Source: Chloroflexi bacterium bin20 | GTDB taxonomy: Bacteria; Chloroflexota; Anaerolineae; Aggregatilineales; Phototrophicaceae | DNA: 64,000 nt | Assembly: GCA_002238485.1 (NCBI GenBank) | Contig: MPMG01000010.1 | Span: 79,765 to 143,764 of the forward strand | Reading direction: 5' to 3' | Shown here: positions 24,866-33,751 of the stretch, piece by piece | How the letters are laid out: every line of letters starts with the position of its first letter | Numbering within the stretch: the stretch's first letter is position 1 | Position numbers and translations under genes: made by a program | The notes under the pieces: model-generated | Database searches by the model: none | What the model was told of the DNA's origin: nothing | Seen by the model: only the letters and a program-made list of their open reading frames with translations

Positions 24866-25762
24866 TTGTGCCTCCTGCGCCCCTTGCTGCTGCTGATTTT
24901 GTCGCTGATTGCCATGCCCCGCGCCAGCGCGCAGGCCAGCCTGACCATCTATGCAGCGACATCCCTGACCGACGCTTTTGAATCTTTGGCGACCGCATTC
25001 GCAGCGGAGCAGCCAGATGTCTCGCTGCACCTCAACTTTTCCAGCTCGTCCAGCCTGGCGGCGCAGATAGTCGCCGGCGCGCCAGCTGATATTTTCGCCA
25101 GCGCCAACGAGAAACAGATGGGACTGGTGGTGGCAGATGGGCGCATAGACGGCGAGACCGCGCGCACCTTCGCGCACAATCAGTTGGTCTTGGCCTTGCC
25201 AGTCGACAATCCAGCCGGCATCGAATCGATTCGCGACCTGGCAGACGAAGGCTACCTGCTCGTGCTGGCTGCCACCGGCACGCCGATCCGCACATATACG
25301 GATGCCCTGTTGCGATCGCACAATGACGATTTTGGTGCGGATTTCAGCCTGCGCGTCTTGCGCAACCTGGCTTCCGAAGAGAGCAATGTACGGCAGGTGG
25401 TGGCGCGTCTGGCTCTGGGCGAGGCTGATGCCGGCATCGTCTATCAGACCGATGTGCTTGGCGATGTCGCCGACCAACTGCTGGTCATCGAGATCGACAC
25501 GGCGCACAATCAATTGGCTGCCTATCCCATCGCGCCCTTGTCGGACTCGGCAAATCTCGACTTGGCAGCGCAGTTTATCGACTTTGTTCTGGACGCTGCG
25601 GGCCGAGCAATCCTAATCCAACACGGCTTTTGTCCGCCTGTTATACTGAATGTTGATCTGCCCAGGGACGCAAGTCCAGTGCCGACTAACCAAGCCGCCG
25701 ACGATGAAGATGCCGAAGCGGATGACAGCCGCTGCCTCCCCAAGCCAATTGAAAACCGATAG
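24866..25762 (+). CDS. modA: Molybdate/tungstate ABC transporter substrate-binding protein
   Basis: A 298-residue periplasmic binding protein with a signal peptide (cut probable after ASA near residue 23). LTIYAATSLTDAFESLATAF is the ModA opening, ADIFASANEKQM carries the oxyanion-contacting region, and DAGIVYQTD matches the second lobe. It captures molybdate or tungstate outside the membrane for ModB. The start is a TTG, since the nearby ATG at 24853 is out of frame. The last 35 residues, after the fold ends, are acidic and overlap the modB start. Confidence 0.87.
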   Translation: MCLLRPLLLLILSLIAMPRASAQASLTIYAATSLTDAFESLATAFAAEQPDVSLHLNFSSSSSLAAQIVAGAPADIFASANEKQMGLVVADGRIDGETARTFAHNQLVLALPVDNPAGIESIRDLADEGYLLVLAATGTPIRTYTDALLRSHNDDFGADFSLRVLRNLASEESNVRQVVARLALGEADAGIVYQTDVLGDVADQLLVIEIDTAHNQLAAYPIAPLSDSANLDLAAQFIDFVLDAAGRAILIQHGFCPPVILNVDLPRDASPVPTNQAADDEDAEADDSRCLPKPIENR

Positions 25763-26540
25763 GCTGCTGCTCTACGCCGTCAGCGCATTTGCATTCTTGC
25801 TGCTGACGACGCCGGTTTTTGTGCTGCTGCTGCATGGCTTGGCGTCACAAGCCTGGCGCGACCTGCCCGATTCATCTGCGATAGGTTCGGCGGTGCTGCT
25901 GAGTTTTGCTTCGACTGTCGTCGTCGTCTGCCTAGCTGCGCTCTTGGGCACGCCGCTGGCATTTGTGCTTTCGCGTTATGCCTTCCGCGGCAAACGTTTT
26001 GTCAGCCTGTTCATCGAGCTGCCCATCGTGATGCCGCCGGCTGTGGCGGGCTTGGCGCTGCTGCTGACCTTTGGCCGGCGCGGCGTGATTGGGTCGCTGT
26101 TGGCAGAAGCCGGTATCCTCATCCCGTTCAGCATCGCCGCCGTTATTCTGGCGCAATTCTTCATCTCTGCGCCCTTTTATATCCGCTCGGCACAAGTCGG
26201 ATTCGCCAGCATCGCCCCGGAGATTGAAGACGCGGCGCGCGTCGATGGCGCTCACGGCTGGCTGATGTTCTGGTATATCACCTTGCCTATCGCCTGGCGG
26301 GCGCTGGCCTCGGGCATGATCCTCAGTTGGGCGCGGGCGCTGGGAGAGTTCGGCGCGACTATCCTCTTTGCCGGCAACTTGCAGGGCAAAACCCAGACCA
26401 TGCCGCTGCTGGTCTACAGCGTCTTCGAACGCGACATCAATGCCGCGATCTGGACGGGGCTGATTTTGATTGTGCTCGCATTGGCGGCGCTATTCTTGTC
26501 GCAACGATTCGCTAGCGCTCAGGATCGATTGACGCGCTAG
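25722..26540 (+). CDS. modB: Molybdate ABC transporter permease
   Basis: The 272-residue permease has five to six membrane spans and the EAA loop DAARVDGAHGWLMFWYITLP, which docks an ATPase. ALGEFGATILFAGNLQGKTQ is the ModB/CysT signature. It overlaps modA by about 40 nt. The exact start is uncertain: ATGs at 25704, 25710 and 25722 are all in frame. No modC ATPase gene follows; the next gene is an arsenate reductase. The ATPase must come from elsewhere. Confidence 0.87.
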   Translation: MTAAASPSQLKTDRLLLYAVSAFAFLLLTTPVFVLLLHGLASQAWRDLPDSSAIGSAVLLSFASTVVVVCLAALLGTPLAFVLSRYAFRGKRFVSLFIELPIVMPPAVAGLALLLTFGRRGVIGSLLAEAGILIPFSIAAVILAQFFISAPFYIRSAQVGFASIAPEIEDAARVDGAHGWLMFWYITLPIAWRALASGMILSWARALGEFGATILFAGNLQGKTQTMPLLVYSVFERDINAAIWTGLILIVLALAALFLSQRFASAQDRLTR

Positions 26541-26581
26541 CATAAATAGCCGTCTGTAGGGATGATTTTCGGGAGGATGCA

Positions 26582-27001
26582 ATGAGCGAGAAACTGCGCG
26601 TATTACTCTTGTGCACAGCCAATTCGGCGCGATCGCAGATGGGCGAAGGCTTGCTGCGGCATTTGGCGGACGGACGCTTGGAAGTCTTCAGCGCCGGCGC
26701 AGAGCCCGCCTCTGTCAATCCCTATGCCATCCGAGCCATGAACGTGCGCGGCATCGATATCAGCGGTCATAGCTCCGACCACATCGACCAATACCGGGCG
26801 CAGTCCTTTGATTATGTCATCACCGTCTGTGACAACGCGGCGGAAAGCTGCCCGGCATTCCCCGGGCCTGCCCGGCGTATCCATTGGAGCTTCCCCGACC
26901 CCGCCGCGGTCGAGGGCGCTGACGAGGCTGTGCTGGCCTCCTTCATCAACGTGCGCGACGGACTGGAAGCCAGGCTTCGTGACTGGCTGGAGAGCTTGTA
27001 A
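26582..27001 (+). CDS. arsC: Arsenate reductase (thioredoxin-coupled, LMW phosphatase fold)
   Basis: The protein has 139 residues with the low-molecular-weight tyrosine phosphatase loop CTANSARS (Cys11). Cys83 and Cys90 lie in VCDNAAESC. The triad spacing equals Cys10-Cys82-Cys89 of the pI258 ArsC, in which electrons pass from thioredoxin to reduce arsenate to arsenite. FPDPAAVEG holds the general-acid Asp. A GGGAGG-type site precedes the ATG. No arsenite pump is seen nearby. Confidence 0.88.
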   Translation: MSEKLRVLLLCTANSARSQMGEGLLRHLADGRLEVFSAGAEPASVNPYAIRAMNVRGIDISGHSSDHIDQYRAQSFDYVITVCDNAAESCPAFPGPARRIHWSFPDPAAVEGADEAVLASFINVRDGLEARLRDWLESL

Positions 27002-27068
27002 AATCGCCAAGACTTAGAAGGGTAGTTGGTAAGGCGTCAACTTAACCTCTCGGCGCAAAGGAGCGAGC

Positions 27069-27230
27069 ATGGTTCAGACCAGACACTATGATCTTCAATC
27101 CGTATTTGATGCCGATGGCGGGCCAGGCGTTTTCGGCAAACATGCAACGCAGTTAATGGAGTTGCATCGCCGTGTCTGCACGCTCGACGCGAGGACAATT
27201 CTTGGCAGATGCCCGGCACGCCAACGATAG
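27069..27230 (+). CDS. Small reading frame of unknown function
   Basis: A 53-residue frame (MVQTRHYDLQSVFDADGGPG...) with a very good ribosome site, AAAGGAG, 5 nt before the ATG. It fills an otherwise empty 275-nt gap between arsC and the convergent icd gene. No family is recognised. It may be a genuine small protein or a remnant. Confidence 0.35.
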   Translation: MVQTRHYDLQSVFDADGGPGVFGKHATQLMELHRRVCTLDARTILGRCPARQR

Positions 27231-27276
27231 TGGCGAATGCGCCGAGCGCGGATGAATTGTGGCGCTTCGCCAGGCG

Positions 27277-28533
27277 CTAGACGGAATCCATATTCTCGAT
27301 GATGCGCGTGGCGAATTCGCTGGTCGGTACCTTGGTGGCATTTTCCATCTGTCGCGCAAAGTCATAGGTCACATAGCGCTGGTCGATGGTCTTTTCATAG
27401 GCGCAGGTGATCAGCTCAGCCGCATCAAACCAGTCCAGGTGCTCCAGCATCATGACGCCGCTGAACAGCAGCGAGCCAGGATTCACCATATCCAGGTTGG
27501 TGTACTTGGGCGCGGTGCCGTGCGTGGCTTCAAAGAGGGCGATCTCGTCGCCGATGTTGGCGCCAGGCGCGATGCCAACGCCGCCCACTTCCGCCGCTAG
27601 CGCATCGCTCAGGTAATCGCCGTTCAGGTTGGTGGTGGCGATCACATCGTGCTCTCGCGGACGCAGCAGCATCTTCTGGAACATGATGTCGGCGATGGTG
27701 TCCTGTACCAAAATCTTGCCGTTCGGCACCTCGCCGTCATGATTCGCCGCCACCTCGTCCCAGGAAATCGTCTGTTCGGAGAATTCTTCGGCTGCCAGTT
27801 CGTAGCCCCATTTTTGGAATGCGCCTTCGGTGAACTTCTGGATATTGCCTTTGTGCACCAGGGTCACGCTGCTGCGCTTGCGGTCAATGGCGTACTGGAT
27901 AGCGGCGCGAATGAGACGTTTGCTGCCGAAGGGGCTGATGGGCTTGATGCCCAGTCCAGCATCTTCAAAGAAATTGGTCGCGTTCATCTCTTCGCGCAGA
28001 AACTTGGCCAGTTTGGCATTTTCTGGCGTGCCCGACTCGAATTCAATGCCGGCGTAGGTGTCTTCTGTATTCTCGCGGAAGATGACGACATCGACATCTT
28101 GCGGCTGCTTGAGCGGGCTGGGCACGCCATTGTACCAGCGCACCGGGCGCACACAGCTGTACAGATCAAGCACTTGGCGCAGGGTTACATTCAGGCTGCG
28201 AAATCCGCCGCCGACGGGCGTGGTCAAGGGACCCTTGATGCCGACCTTGAATTCGCGGAAAGCATCGAAGGTCTCTTCGGGCATATAGTCGCCAGCATAG
28301 ATGCCCGCCGCTTTTTCGCCCGCATAGACTTCCATCCAGCTGATCTGCCGCCTGCCGCCATAAGCTTTTGCCACGGCCGCGTCCCAAATGCGCTTGCTGG
28401 CGGTCATGATGTCATAGCCGATGCCATCTCCCTCGATGAAGAGCAGGATGGGATTGTCTGGCACCTGCATCGTCCCGTTGGCGAAGCTGATTTTCTCCCC
28501 GCTGCCGGGCACTCTGATCTTGTCGTAAGCCAT
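27277..28533 (-). CDS. icd: Isocitrate dehydrogenase (NADP type)
   Basis: The 418-residue enzyme oxidatively decarboxylates isocitrate to 2-oxoglutarate in the TCA cycle. The FIEGDGIG opening, [20 protein letters not shown] with the phosphorylatable Ser region, [15 protein letters not shown], the catalytic Lys in [24 protein letters not shown], and the cofactor loop HGTAPKY are all present. Length matches E. coli Icd (416). I chose the ATG at 28533 because AGGAGG lies upstream; the frame stays open to 28620 but reads poorly. A TGCTATAAT extended -10 lies 47-55 nt upstream. Confidence 0.95.
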   Translation of the reverse strand: MAYDKIRVPGSGEKISFANGTMQVPDNPILLFIEGDGIGYDIMTASKRIWDAAVAKAYGGRRQISWMEVYAGEKAAGIYAGDYMPEETFDAFREFKVGIKGPLTTPVGGGFRSLNVTLRQVLDLYSCVRPVRWYNGVPSPLKQPQDVDVVIFRENTEDTYAGIEFESGTPENAKLAKFLREEMNATNFFEDAGLGIKPISPFGSKRLIRAAIQYAIDRKRSSVTLVHKGNIQKFTEGAFQKWGYELAAEEFSEQTISWDEVAANHDGEVPNGKILVQDTIADIMFQKMLLRPREHDVIATTNLNGDYLSDALAAEVGGVGIAPGANIGDEIALFEATHGTAPKYTNLDMVNPGSLLFSGVMMLEHLDWFDAAELITCAYEKTIDQRYVTYDFARQMENATKVPTSEFATRIIENMDSV

Positions 28534-28579
28534 TGCGCGCGCGCCTCCTGTTGTCGGCTTTTGAAAGACAATGCGCGGC

Positions 28580-28588
28580 ATTATAGCA
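28580..28588 (-). promoter_or_regulatory. Extended -10 of the icd gene
   Basis: Read leftward the sequence is TGCTATAAT, a perfect extended -10, with a weak -35 (TTTACG-like) about 15-16 nt upstream. Confidence 0.5.
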
Positions 28589-28699
28589 TAAGTGTCGCCG
28601 CGTAAAACAGGCTTATTCAAGCGCCGAGCAGACAGCGACAGGACGACACAAACGAGGCAGCCACCGCGAAAAAACTGGTTCTATGCCGATTCGCCAACC

Positions 28700-28710
28700 T
28701 GTGCTACACT
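28700..28710 (+). promoter_or_regulatory. Extended -10 of the RNase J gene
   Basis: TGTGCTACACT fits the recurrent promoter block of this window. A clear -35 is lacking. Confidence 0.4.
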
Positions 28711-28879
28711 GCCTTCGCTTGCCACAGACCATGACATGCCAGACCACGGCATGATTAGCAGGGCATTGCAGCGGCATAACAAGGGAGCATACATCCACCA
28801 TCTGTACAGCAGCACCATAGACCCCACACGAGCCCGCGACACTGTTTGACGGGCAATTTGCATTTGGAGCAAACCAATC

Positions 28880-30538
28880 ATGGCAAGAAAAAAGAAATTC
28901 AAAATCACGCCGATCGGCGGTCTCGGCGAGATCGGCAAGAACATGACACTGTTCGAATATGATGGCGACGGTTTTCTCATCGACTGCGGCATCATGTTCC
29001 CCGCCAACGACATGCACGGAGTCGATTACATCATCCCCGATTTCCGCTGGTTGGCAGAGCGCGACGACATCAAGCTGCATGGCGTCTGCTTCACGCATGG
29101 ACACGAAGACCACATCGGCGCGACTGCCCACCTGGTAAGAGCCTTCCCGAAGCTGCCGCTCTTTGCCACGCCGCTGACAGCCGGCTTGCTGCAAGTCAAG
29201 CTCAAGAGCGCGCGCTTGCTGAAAACGACTACGCTCAACATCTTTGAAGCGGGCGACAAAATCCAGGTCGGCCCATTCAAGCTGGAAAGCTTCCATGTCT
29301 GCCACAGCATCCCCGATTGCGTCGGCTATGGAATCAATACGCCCTTTGGCGTGGTCGTGCATACGGGCGATTACAAGTTCGACAACACGCCTGTGCACGG
29401 GCGCAAAACCGACTATGCGCGGTTGGCCGGCTTTGCCCAACGGGGCGTGGCGCTGCTGCTGGCCGATAGCACCAACAGCGACAAAGCTGGCTGGACGAAG
29501 TCGGAAGCGGTGATCGCCCCGGCCTTGGACCGCGTTTTTCGTCAGGCAAAAGGGCGCATCATGGTCGCCACATTTGCCTCGCTGATGTCTCGCGTGCAGC
29601 AGGTGGTCAATGCGGCGCGCGCGCACAAACGCAAAGTCTGCATCACTGGCTACACGATGTCCGAATACGCCAAGATCGCGCGCAAGCTCGGCTACCTGGA
29701 TGTCGACGACGATATGCTGGTCACGGTGGCCAAGGCGCAGCAACTGCCACCGCACAAGATCGTTTTCATGGTGACTGGTTCGCAGGGAGAGCCATCCGCG
29801 GTGTTGGGCAAGCTGGCGGCGGGGCGGCATCGTCAACTGGATGTGCGCAAAAACGACACCATCATTTTCTCGTCGCATCCTATCCCCGGCAACGAAGAAA
29901 TGGTCTATCGCACCATCAACCGCCTCATCGAACGCGGCGCCGATGTCATCTACGACGCCATCGAATCTGTGCATGTTTCTGGGCATGCCTGCCAGGAAGA
30001 AATGCGCCTGATGCTCAACCTGACGCAGCCCAAGCGACTCATCCCGGTACATGGCGAAGTCCGCCACCTGCATCTGCATGCCAAGCTGGCAATTGACAAC
30101 GGCATGCCACCCGACCATGTCACGACAATCGAAAATGGCACGACCGTCGAGCTGGACGGGCGTGGCATCACCGTCGGCGAACGGCAGCCGGGCGGCTATG
30201 TCTTCGTCGATGGCAGCAGCGTTGGCGGTGTCGGGCGTGCTGTCATTCGCGACCGCGAGATCCTGGCGCAAGATGGCTTCGTGCTGGTCAGCGTGAATGT
30301 CGACCGGCGCAGCGGCAAATTGCTGGAGCAGCCTCGCATCGTCTCGCGCGGGTTCGTATACTTGAAAGATGCCGAGGACTTTCTTGACAACATCCGCGAA
30401 AAGGTAACGCGCGTTGTCAACAGCAACCAGCGCATGAATGGCAACCGCCAAAACCTGGTCGAAGAGAGCCTCAGCAAATTGATCTACAACGAGACCAAAC
30501 GCCGTCCCATGATCTTCAGCATCGTCAACGAAGTCTAG
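28880..30538 (+). CDS. rnj: Ribonuclease J
   Basis: A metallo-beta-lactamase/beta-CASP RNase of 552 residues. The zinc motif HGHEDHIG lies at residues 73-80, HTGDYKFD supplies the next ligand, and ADSTNSDKAG, TFASLMSRVQ and SSHPIPGNE are beta-CASP blocks. VSGHACQEE and PVHGEVRHL complete the active site. RNase J acts as both 5'-3' exonuclease and endonuclease in mRNA decay and rRNA maturation. Length agrees with the family (about 555). GGAG lies 10 nt before the ATG. Confidence 0.95.
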   Translation: MARKKKFKITPIGGLGEIGKNMTLFEYDGDGFLIDCGIMFPANDMHGVDYIIPDFRWLAERDDIKLHGVCFTHGHEDHIGATAHLVRAFPKLPLFATPLTAGLLQVKLKSARLLKTTTLNIFEAGDKIQVGPFKLESFHVCHSIPDCVGYGINTPFGVVVHTGDYKFDNTPVHGRKTDYARLAGFAQRGVALLLADSTNSDKAGWTKSEAVIAPALDRVFRQAKGRIMVATFASLMSRVQQVVNAARAHKRKVCITGYTMSEYAKIARKLGYLDVDDDMLVTVAKAQQLPPHKIVFMVTGSQGEPSAVLGKLAAGRHRQLDVRKNDTIIFSSHPIPGNEEMVYRTINRLIERGADVIYDAIESVHVSGHACQEEMRLMLNLTQPKRLIPVHGEVRHLHLHAKLAIDNGMPPDHVTTIENGTTVELDGRGITVGERQPGGYVFVDGSSVGGVGRAVIRDREILAQDGFVLVSVNVDRRSGKLLEQPRIVSRGFVYLKDAEDFLDNIREKVTRVVNSNQRMNGNRQNLVEESLSKLIYNETKRRPMIFSIVNEV

Positions 30539-30566
30539 CTGGCAGCGCATTAGAGAGATCGCACCG

Positions 30567-31265
30567 ATGCAGCGGCAGCCTGTTATCCGCGCCCGCGAAG
30601 TAACGCGCCAATTGAAGTTGGGGGCGCATATTGTGCACGCCCTGCGCGGCGTCAATCTGGAGATTCACCGCAATGAAATGGTCGGCATCATCGGGCCGTC
30701 GGGCAGTGGCAAGAGCACGCTGCTGGGCATCATCGGCGGCCTGGACAGCCCCAGCGCTGGAAGTGTGGAAATTGATGGCGTCGATATCACGCGCATGAAC
30801 GAAAACCAGCTCACGGATATCCGCAATCAGAAGATCGGCTTTGTCTTCCAGTTCTTCAACCTGATACCCACTTTGACCGCGGTCGAAAATGTTGCGTTGC
30901 CGATTGAATTTGCCCAGATGCGCCGTCATCAGCCCTTCAGTCGCGCCAGAGACTTGCTGGAAATGCTGGGTTTGGGCGGGCGCTTCAATCACAAACCCAA
31001 CGAGTTAAGCGGCGGACAGCAGCAGCGTGTGGCGATCGCCCGCGCTCTGGCCAACGATCCGCCCATCTTGCTGGCGGACGAACCTACCGGCAACCTCGAC
31101 TCGCATTCGGGCGAAACGGTGATGGCCGCGCTCAACACCATCCGCGATGACAACGGCACCACCGTCGTCTTGGTCACCCATGATCGGTCCTTGGCAAGCC
31201 AAATGGACCGCGTGCTGCTGCTGGAAGATGGCAAGATCACCGATGAGGACCAAGGACTCGGCTAG
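30567..31265 (+). CDS. ABC transporter ATP-binding protein (LolD/MacB type)
   Basis: The 232-residue ATPase has Walker [19 protein letters not shown], the Q-loop [18 protein letters not shown], signature [15 protein letters not shown], Walker [13 protein letters not shown] and the H-loop VTHD. The GGLD and NLIP features are those of the MacB/LolD/FtsE branch, which works with FtsX-like permeases in lipoprotein or peptide export. No permease gene is next to it. It follows RNase J by 28 nt and may share its transcript. Confidence 0.88.
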   Translation: MQRQPVIRAREVTRQLKLGAHIVHALRGVNLEIHRNEMVGIIGPSGSGKSTLLGIIGGLDSPSAGSVEIDGVDITRMNENQLTDIRNQKIGFVFQFFNLIPTLTAVENVALPIEFAQMRRHQPFSRARDLLEMLGLGGRFNHKPNELSGGQQQRVAIARALANDPPILLADEPTGNLDSHSGETVMAALNTIRDDNGTTVVLVTHDRSLASQMDRVLLLEDGKITDEDQGLG

Positions 31266-31290
31266 TTTGGCGGGAAGTGTTATGTTTGCC

Positions 31291-31311
31291 AGCGCAGGCG
31301 TTATACTGCGC
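31291..31311 (+). promoter_or_regulatory. Possible promoter of the phosphoribosyltransferase gene
   Basis: A TATACT box lies about 30 nt before the ATG. TTATGT lies about 16 nt upstream of it. Coordinates are approximate. Confidence 0.3.
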
Positions 31312-31339
31312 ATCCCGCAGCGGAGCGAGGGGATCGGAT

Positions 31340-31897
31340 ATGCCCATGTTGGACGAGCATTATACTGTCGAAGTCGCTGGCATTCGGCGCGATCTGCCGC
31401 TGATGGATATCAAACCGGGCGTCAGGATCGCCATCCTCAACATCCTGGGCGATGCGGAATTCGTCAATGCCGCTTGCGCGAAATTGGCAGAAAAGCTGCG
31501 CGGCCGCGATATTGATGTCCTAGTAACAGCCGAGGCGAAGTCGATACCGCTGGCGCACATGCTCAGCACCGAGTTGCGCTTGCCCTATATCGTCCTGCGC
31601 AAATCGCACAAACCCTATATGGGCGATGCCCTGCAAAGCGAAACGCTGAGCATCACCACGGGAAAACCGCAAACGCTCTTTCTGGATGAAAAAGACCGCA
31701 AGAAGGTCGCGGGCAAAAGCGTCGCTATCGTCGACGATGTCATCTCCACCGGCAGCACCTTGCAGGGCATGCGTCTGATCATGCGCAAGGCAAAGGCAAC
31801 CGTCGTTGCGGAAGCCGCTATCTTCACGGAAGGCGACCGCGCCCAGTGGCACGACATCGTTTCGCTGGGACATCTGCCCGTCTGGGTTGATGACTAA
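31340..31897 (+). CDS. Adenine/xanthine-type purine phosphoribosyltransferase
   Basis: A type I PRTase of 185 residues. VAIVDDVISTGSTLQGM is the PRPP-binding loop, VTAEAKSIPLAHML the pyrophosphate-side loop, and YIVLRKSHKPYM the flexible hood region of Apt-like enzymes. It would join a purine base to PRPP for salvage. The base, adenine or xanthine, is not certain. GAGGGG lies 8 nt before the ATG at 31340. Confidence 0.82.
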   Translation: MPMLDEHYTVEVAGIRRDLPLMDIKPGVRIAILNILGDAEFVNAACAKLAEKLRGRDIDVLVTAEAKSIPLAHMLSTELRLPYIVLRKSHKPYMGDALQSETLSITTGKPQTLFLDEKDRKKVAGKSVAIVDDVISTGSTLQGMRLIMRKAKATVVAEAAIFTEGDRAQWHDIVSLGHLPVWVDD

Positions 31898-31949
31898 CGA
31901 ACGAGAGCGTGCCGCATATTCCGAAGGAAGATAAGTCAAACGCATCGAA

Positions 31950-32546
31950 ATGAGTGACTCGGTCTCGTCACAACTTTCTGCCAAAGCGACGATCTTGCTG
32001 TTCTTCGCCTTGCTCGGGCTGATCTTGGCCGCTGGCGCGCTCTTGCTGGCTTCGCGCCCCGAGCCAACCACCATCACCATTTATCCGCCTCCGCCCACCG
32101 ACATGCCCATGCCCACTGCCACGCCTGGTCCTTTGCAGGTGTATGTCACGGGCGCGGTCATCAATCCACACCAGGTCTATACCTTGCCAGCGGGCAGCCG
32201 CGCCGCCGATGCTGTGAAGGCTGCCGGCGGTTTCACGAGCGATGCCGACCAAACCCGCATCAACCTGGCAAGAATCCTGCGCGATGCCGACCAGATTCAT
32301 GTGCCGGCTGTTGGCGCGGACGAAATCGAATTGTCGACCCACACAGGTGGCGAGAAAGTGCCTATCAACAGCGCAACCCAATCCGAGCTTGAAGCGCTGC
32401 CGGGCATCGGTCCTGTGACCGCCGCGAGCATAATCGAATACCGCGAACAGATCGGCAGCTTTGGGGCGCTGGACGACCTGGACGAGGTGCCCGGCATCGG
32501 GCCCGCCACGCTCGAAAACCTGCGAGACCTGGTCGCCTTCGACTAA
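31950..32546 (+). CDS. comEA: ComEA-like membrane-anchored DNA-binding protein
   Basis: The 198-residue protein has an N-terminal membrane helix (ILLFFALLGLILAAGALLLA), a Pro/Thr spacer, an SLBB-type domain (LQVYVTGAVINPHQVYTL to about residue 125), and tandem helix-hairpin-helix motifs at the end (PINSATQSELEALPGIGPVT; LDEVPGIGPATLENLRDL). This is the layout of ComEA, which binds incoming DNA at the outer face of the membrane during natural transformation. No comEC lies adjacent. Its stop overlaps the convergent ABC gene by 4 nt. Confidence 0.85.
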   Translation: MSDSVSSQLSAKATILLFFALLGLILAAGALLLASRPEPTTITIYPPPPTDMPMPTATPGPLQVYVTGAVINPHQVYTLPAGSRAADAVKAAGGFTSDADQTRINLARILRDADQIHVPAVGADEIELSTHTGGEKVPINSATQSELEALPGIGPVTAASIIEYREQIGSFGALDDLDEVPGIGPATLENLRDLVAFD

Positions 32547-33628
32547 CGGATGCGCGCGCCCGTCTTGGCATCAAAGAATTGAGCTTTGTCCCAGTCGAGC
32601 CGGCAGTGTATGGTGTCGCCGGGCACATGCCTGTCTTCCAGCCCGACCTTGATGCGCCAGCGCCGCTTGCGCAGCCAGACCTCCAGCAGCCGATATTTCT
32701 CCGCATAAAAGGGAATGGAGCGGTCGACTGTGGCCGGGATGCCCTCACCAGCCGCGGTTAAATGGACAAACATCGGGCGAATCCCCAGGATGACTTCGCT
32801 GCCATCGGGATGCGGGCAGGGCAGACGCACCCGACCCATGTAGCTGCCGTCCCAGTAGCCCTGGCTGACCCGACCCCAGAAGCTGTTGATGGTCGGCGTA
32901 CCCAGAAACTCGGCGACAAAGAGGCTGTTGGGGTCGTCGTGCAGCGCCTGATAAGCGCCGCTCTGGATGATGCGCCCGGCATTGATGACGACGATGCGGT
33001 CGGCCACGCTCATGGCTTCGACCTGGTCGTGCGTAACATACACCAATGTCACATTGAATTCTTGAATCAGTCGCTTGAGTTCGACCCGCGCTTGGGCTCG
33101 AAACTTGGCGTCCAGGTTGGCGAAAGGCTCATCAAACAGCAGCAACTCCAGGTCGCGGGCAAAGGCGCGAGCGATAGAAACGCGCTGTTTTTCGCCGCCA
33201 GATAGATGCCGCGGGAATCTGCCCATCAAGCTATCGATTTCGACGCCGGTGATATTGGCGACTGTCTTGACATGAGCGGGCACTTCGTCTTCTCGGTCGC
33301 GCAGCCGCAAGAAGAAGCCGACCGTTCGGCGACTCTCCCAATGCGGGATCAGCACATAATTCTGGAAGACCATGCCGATGCCGCGCTCCTCAACCGGTAT
33401 GGCATCCAGGGGCACTTGGTTATAGAGGACCCGGCCGCTGTCGGGTTGCTCCAAGCCAGCGATCAAGCGCAGCAGCGTCGTCTTGCCACAGCCCGAGGGG
33501 CCCAGCAGGACAACCGCCTCGCCATCGTCGATATGCAGGTCGAAATCATTGATCGCCAGCACGGGGGTCAGCCGGCGGCTTTTGTCATAATACGTTTTGC
33601 ACACTTTTTCCAGCGTGATGGCGCGCAT
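32543..33628 (-). CDS. ABC transporter ATP-binding protein (sugar/polyol, MalK-UgpC type)
   Basis: A 361-residue ATPase. Walker A is GPSGCGKTTLLRLIAGLEQ, the signature LSGGEKQRVSIARAF, Walker B LLLFDEPFANLD and the H-loop VTHDQVEAM. A C-terminal OB/TOBE regulatory domain (about residues 240-361) follows, as in MalK, UgpC and PotA. It energises import of sugars, glycerol phosphate or similar solutes. No permease or binding protein lies next to it, so it may serve several importers. The ATG at 33628 fits the domain start; upstream sequence reads poorly. Confidence 0.87.
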   Translation of the reverse strand: MRAITLEKVCKTYYDKSRRLTPVLAINDFDLHIDDGEAVVLLGPSGCGKTTLLRLIAGLEQPDSGRVLYNQVPLDAIPVEERGIGMVFQNYVLIPHWESRRTVGFFLRLRDREDEVPAHVKTVANITGVEIDSLMGRFPRHLSGGEKQRVSIARAFARDLELLLFDEPFANLDAKFRAQARVELKRLIQEFNVTLVYVTHDQVEAMSVADRIVVINAGRIIQSGAYQALHDDPNSLFVAEFLGTPTINSFWGRVSQGYWDGSYMGRVRLPCPHPDGSEVILGIRPMFVHLTAAGEGIPATVDRSIPFYAEKYRLLEVWLRKRRWRIKVGLEDRHVPGDTIHCRLDWDKAQFFDAKTGARIR

Positions 33629-33690
33629 CGTTTTCCCGCAGCCTGCGTATGGATAAGAGCATAGCATAAGGCACACCGTCCGCGCCCAGA

Positions 33691-33719
33691 CTGGCAGTTT
33701 CGGATAGCGCTGCTACAAT
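33691..33719 (+). promoter_or_regulatory. Predicted lipA promoter
   Basis: CTGGCA and TACAAT are spaced by 17 nt, with TGC before the -10. The transcript would begin about 25 nt before the TTG start. Confidence 0.5.
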
Positions 33720-33751
33720 TGGCATGCACAGAGCGATTGCGGAGGTCAATC

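Larger units (their letters stand above)
28534..28879. other. Divergent promoter region between icd and RNase J
   Basis: This 346-nt gap carries an extended -10 for icd on the minus strand (TGCTATAAT, 28588-28580). It also carries TGTGCTACACT (28700-28710) facing the RNase J gene. The RNase J leader would be about 165 nt. GGAG lies 10 nt before its ATG. Nothing else is recognised. Confidence 0.55.

Noticed and set aside
27649-28605. 318-residue open frame opposite icd
   Set aside because: It is antisense to a full-length isocitrate dehydrogenase and has no family resemblance.
28613-30655. 680-residue open frame opposite RNase J
   Set aside because: It is antisense to a clear RNase J gene and its composition (His/Asp/Val rich) is typical of the reverse reading of such genes.
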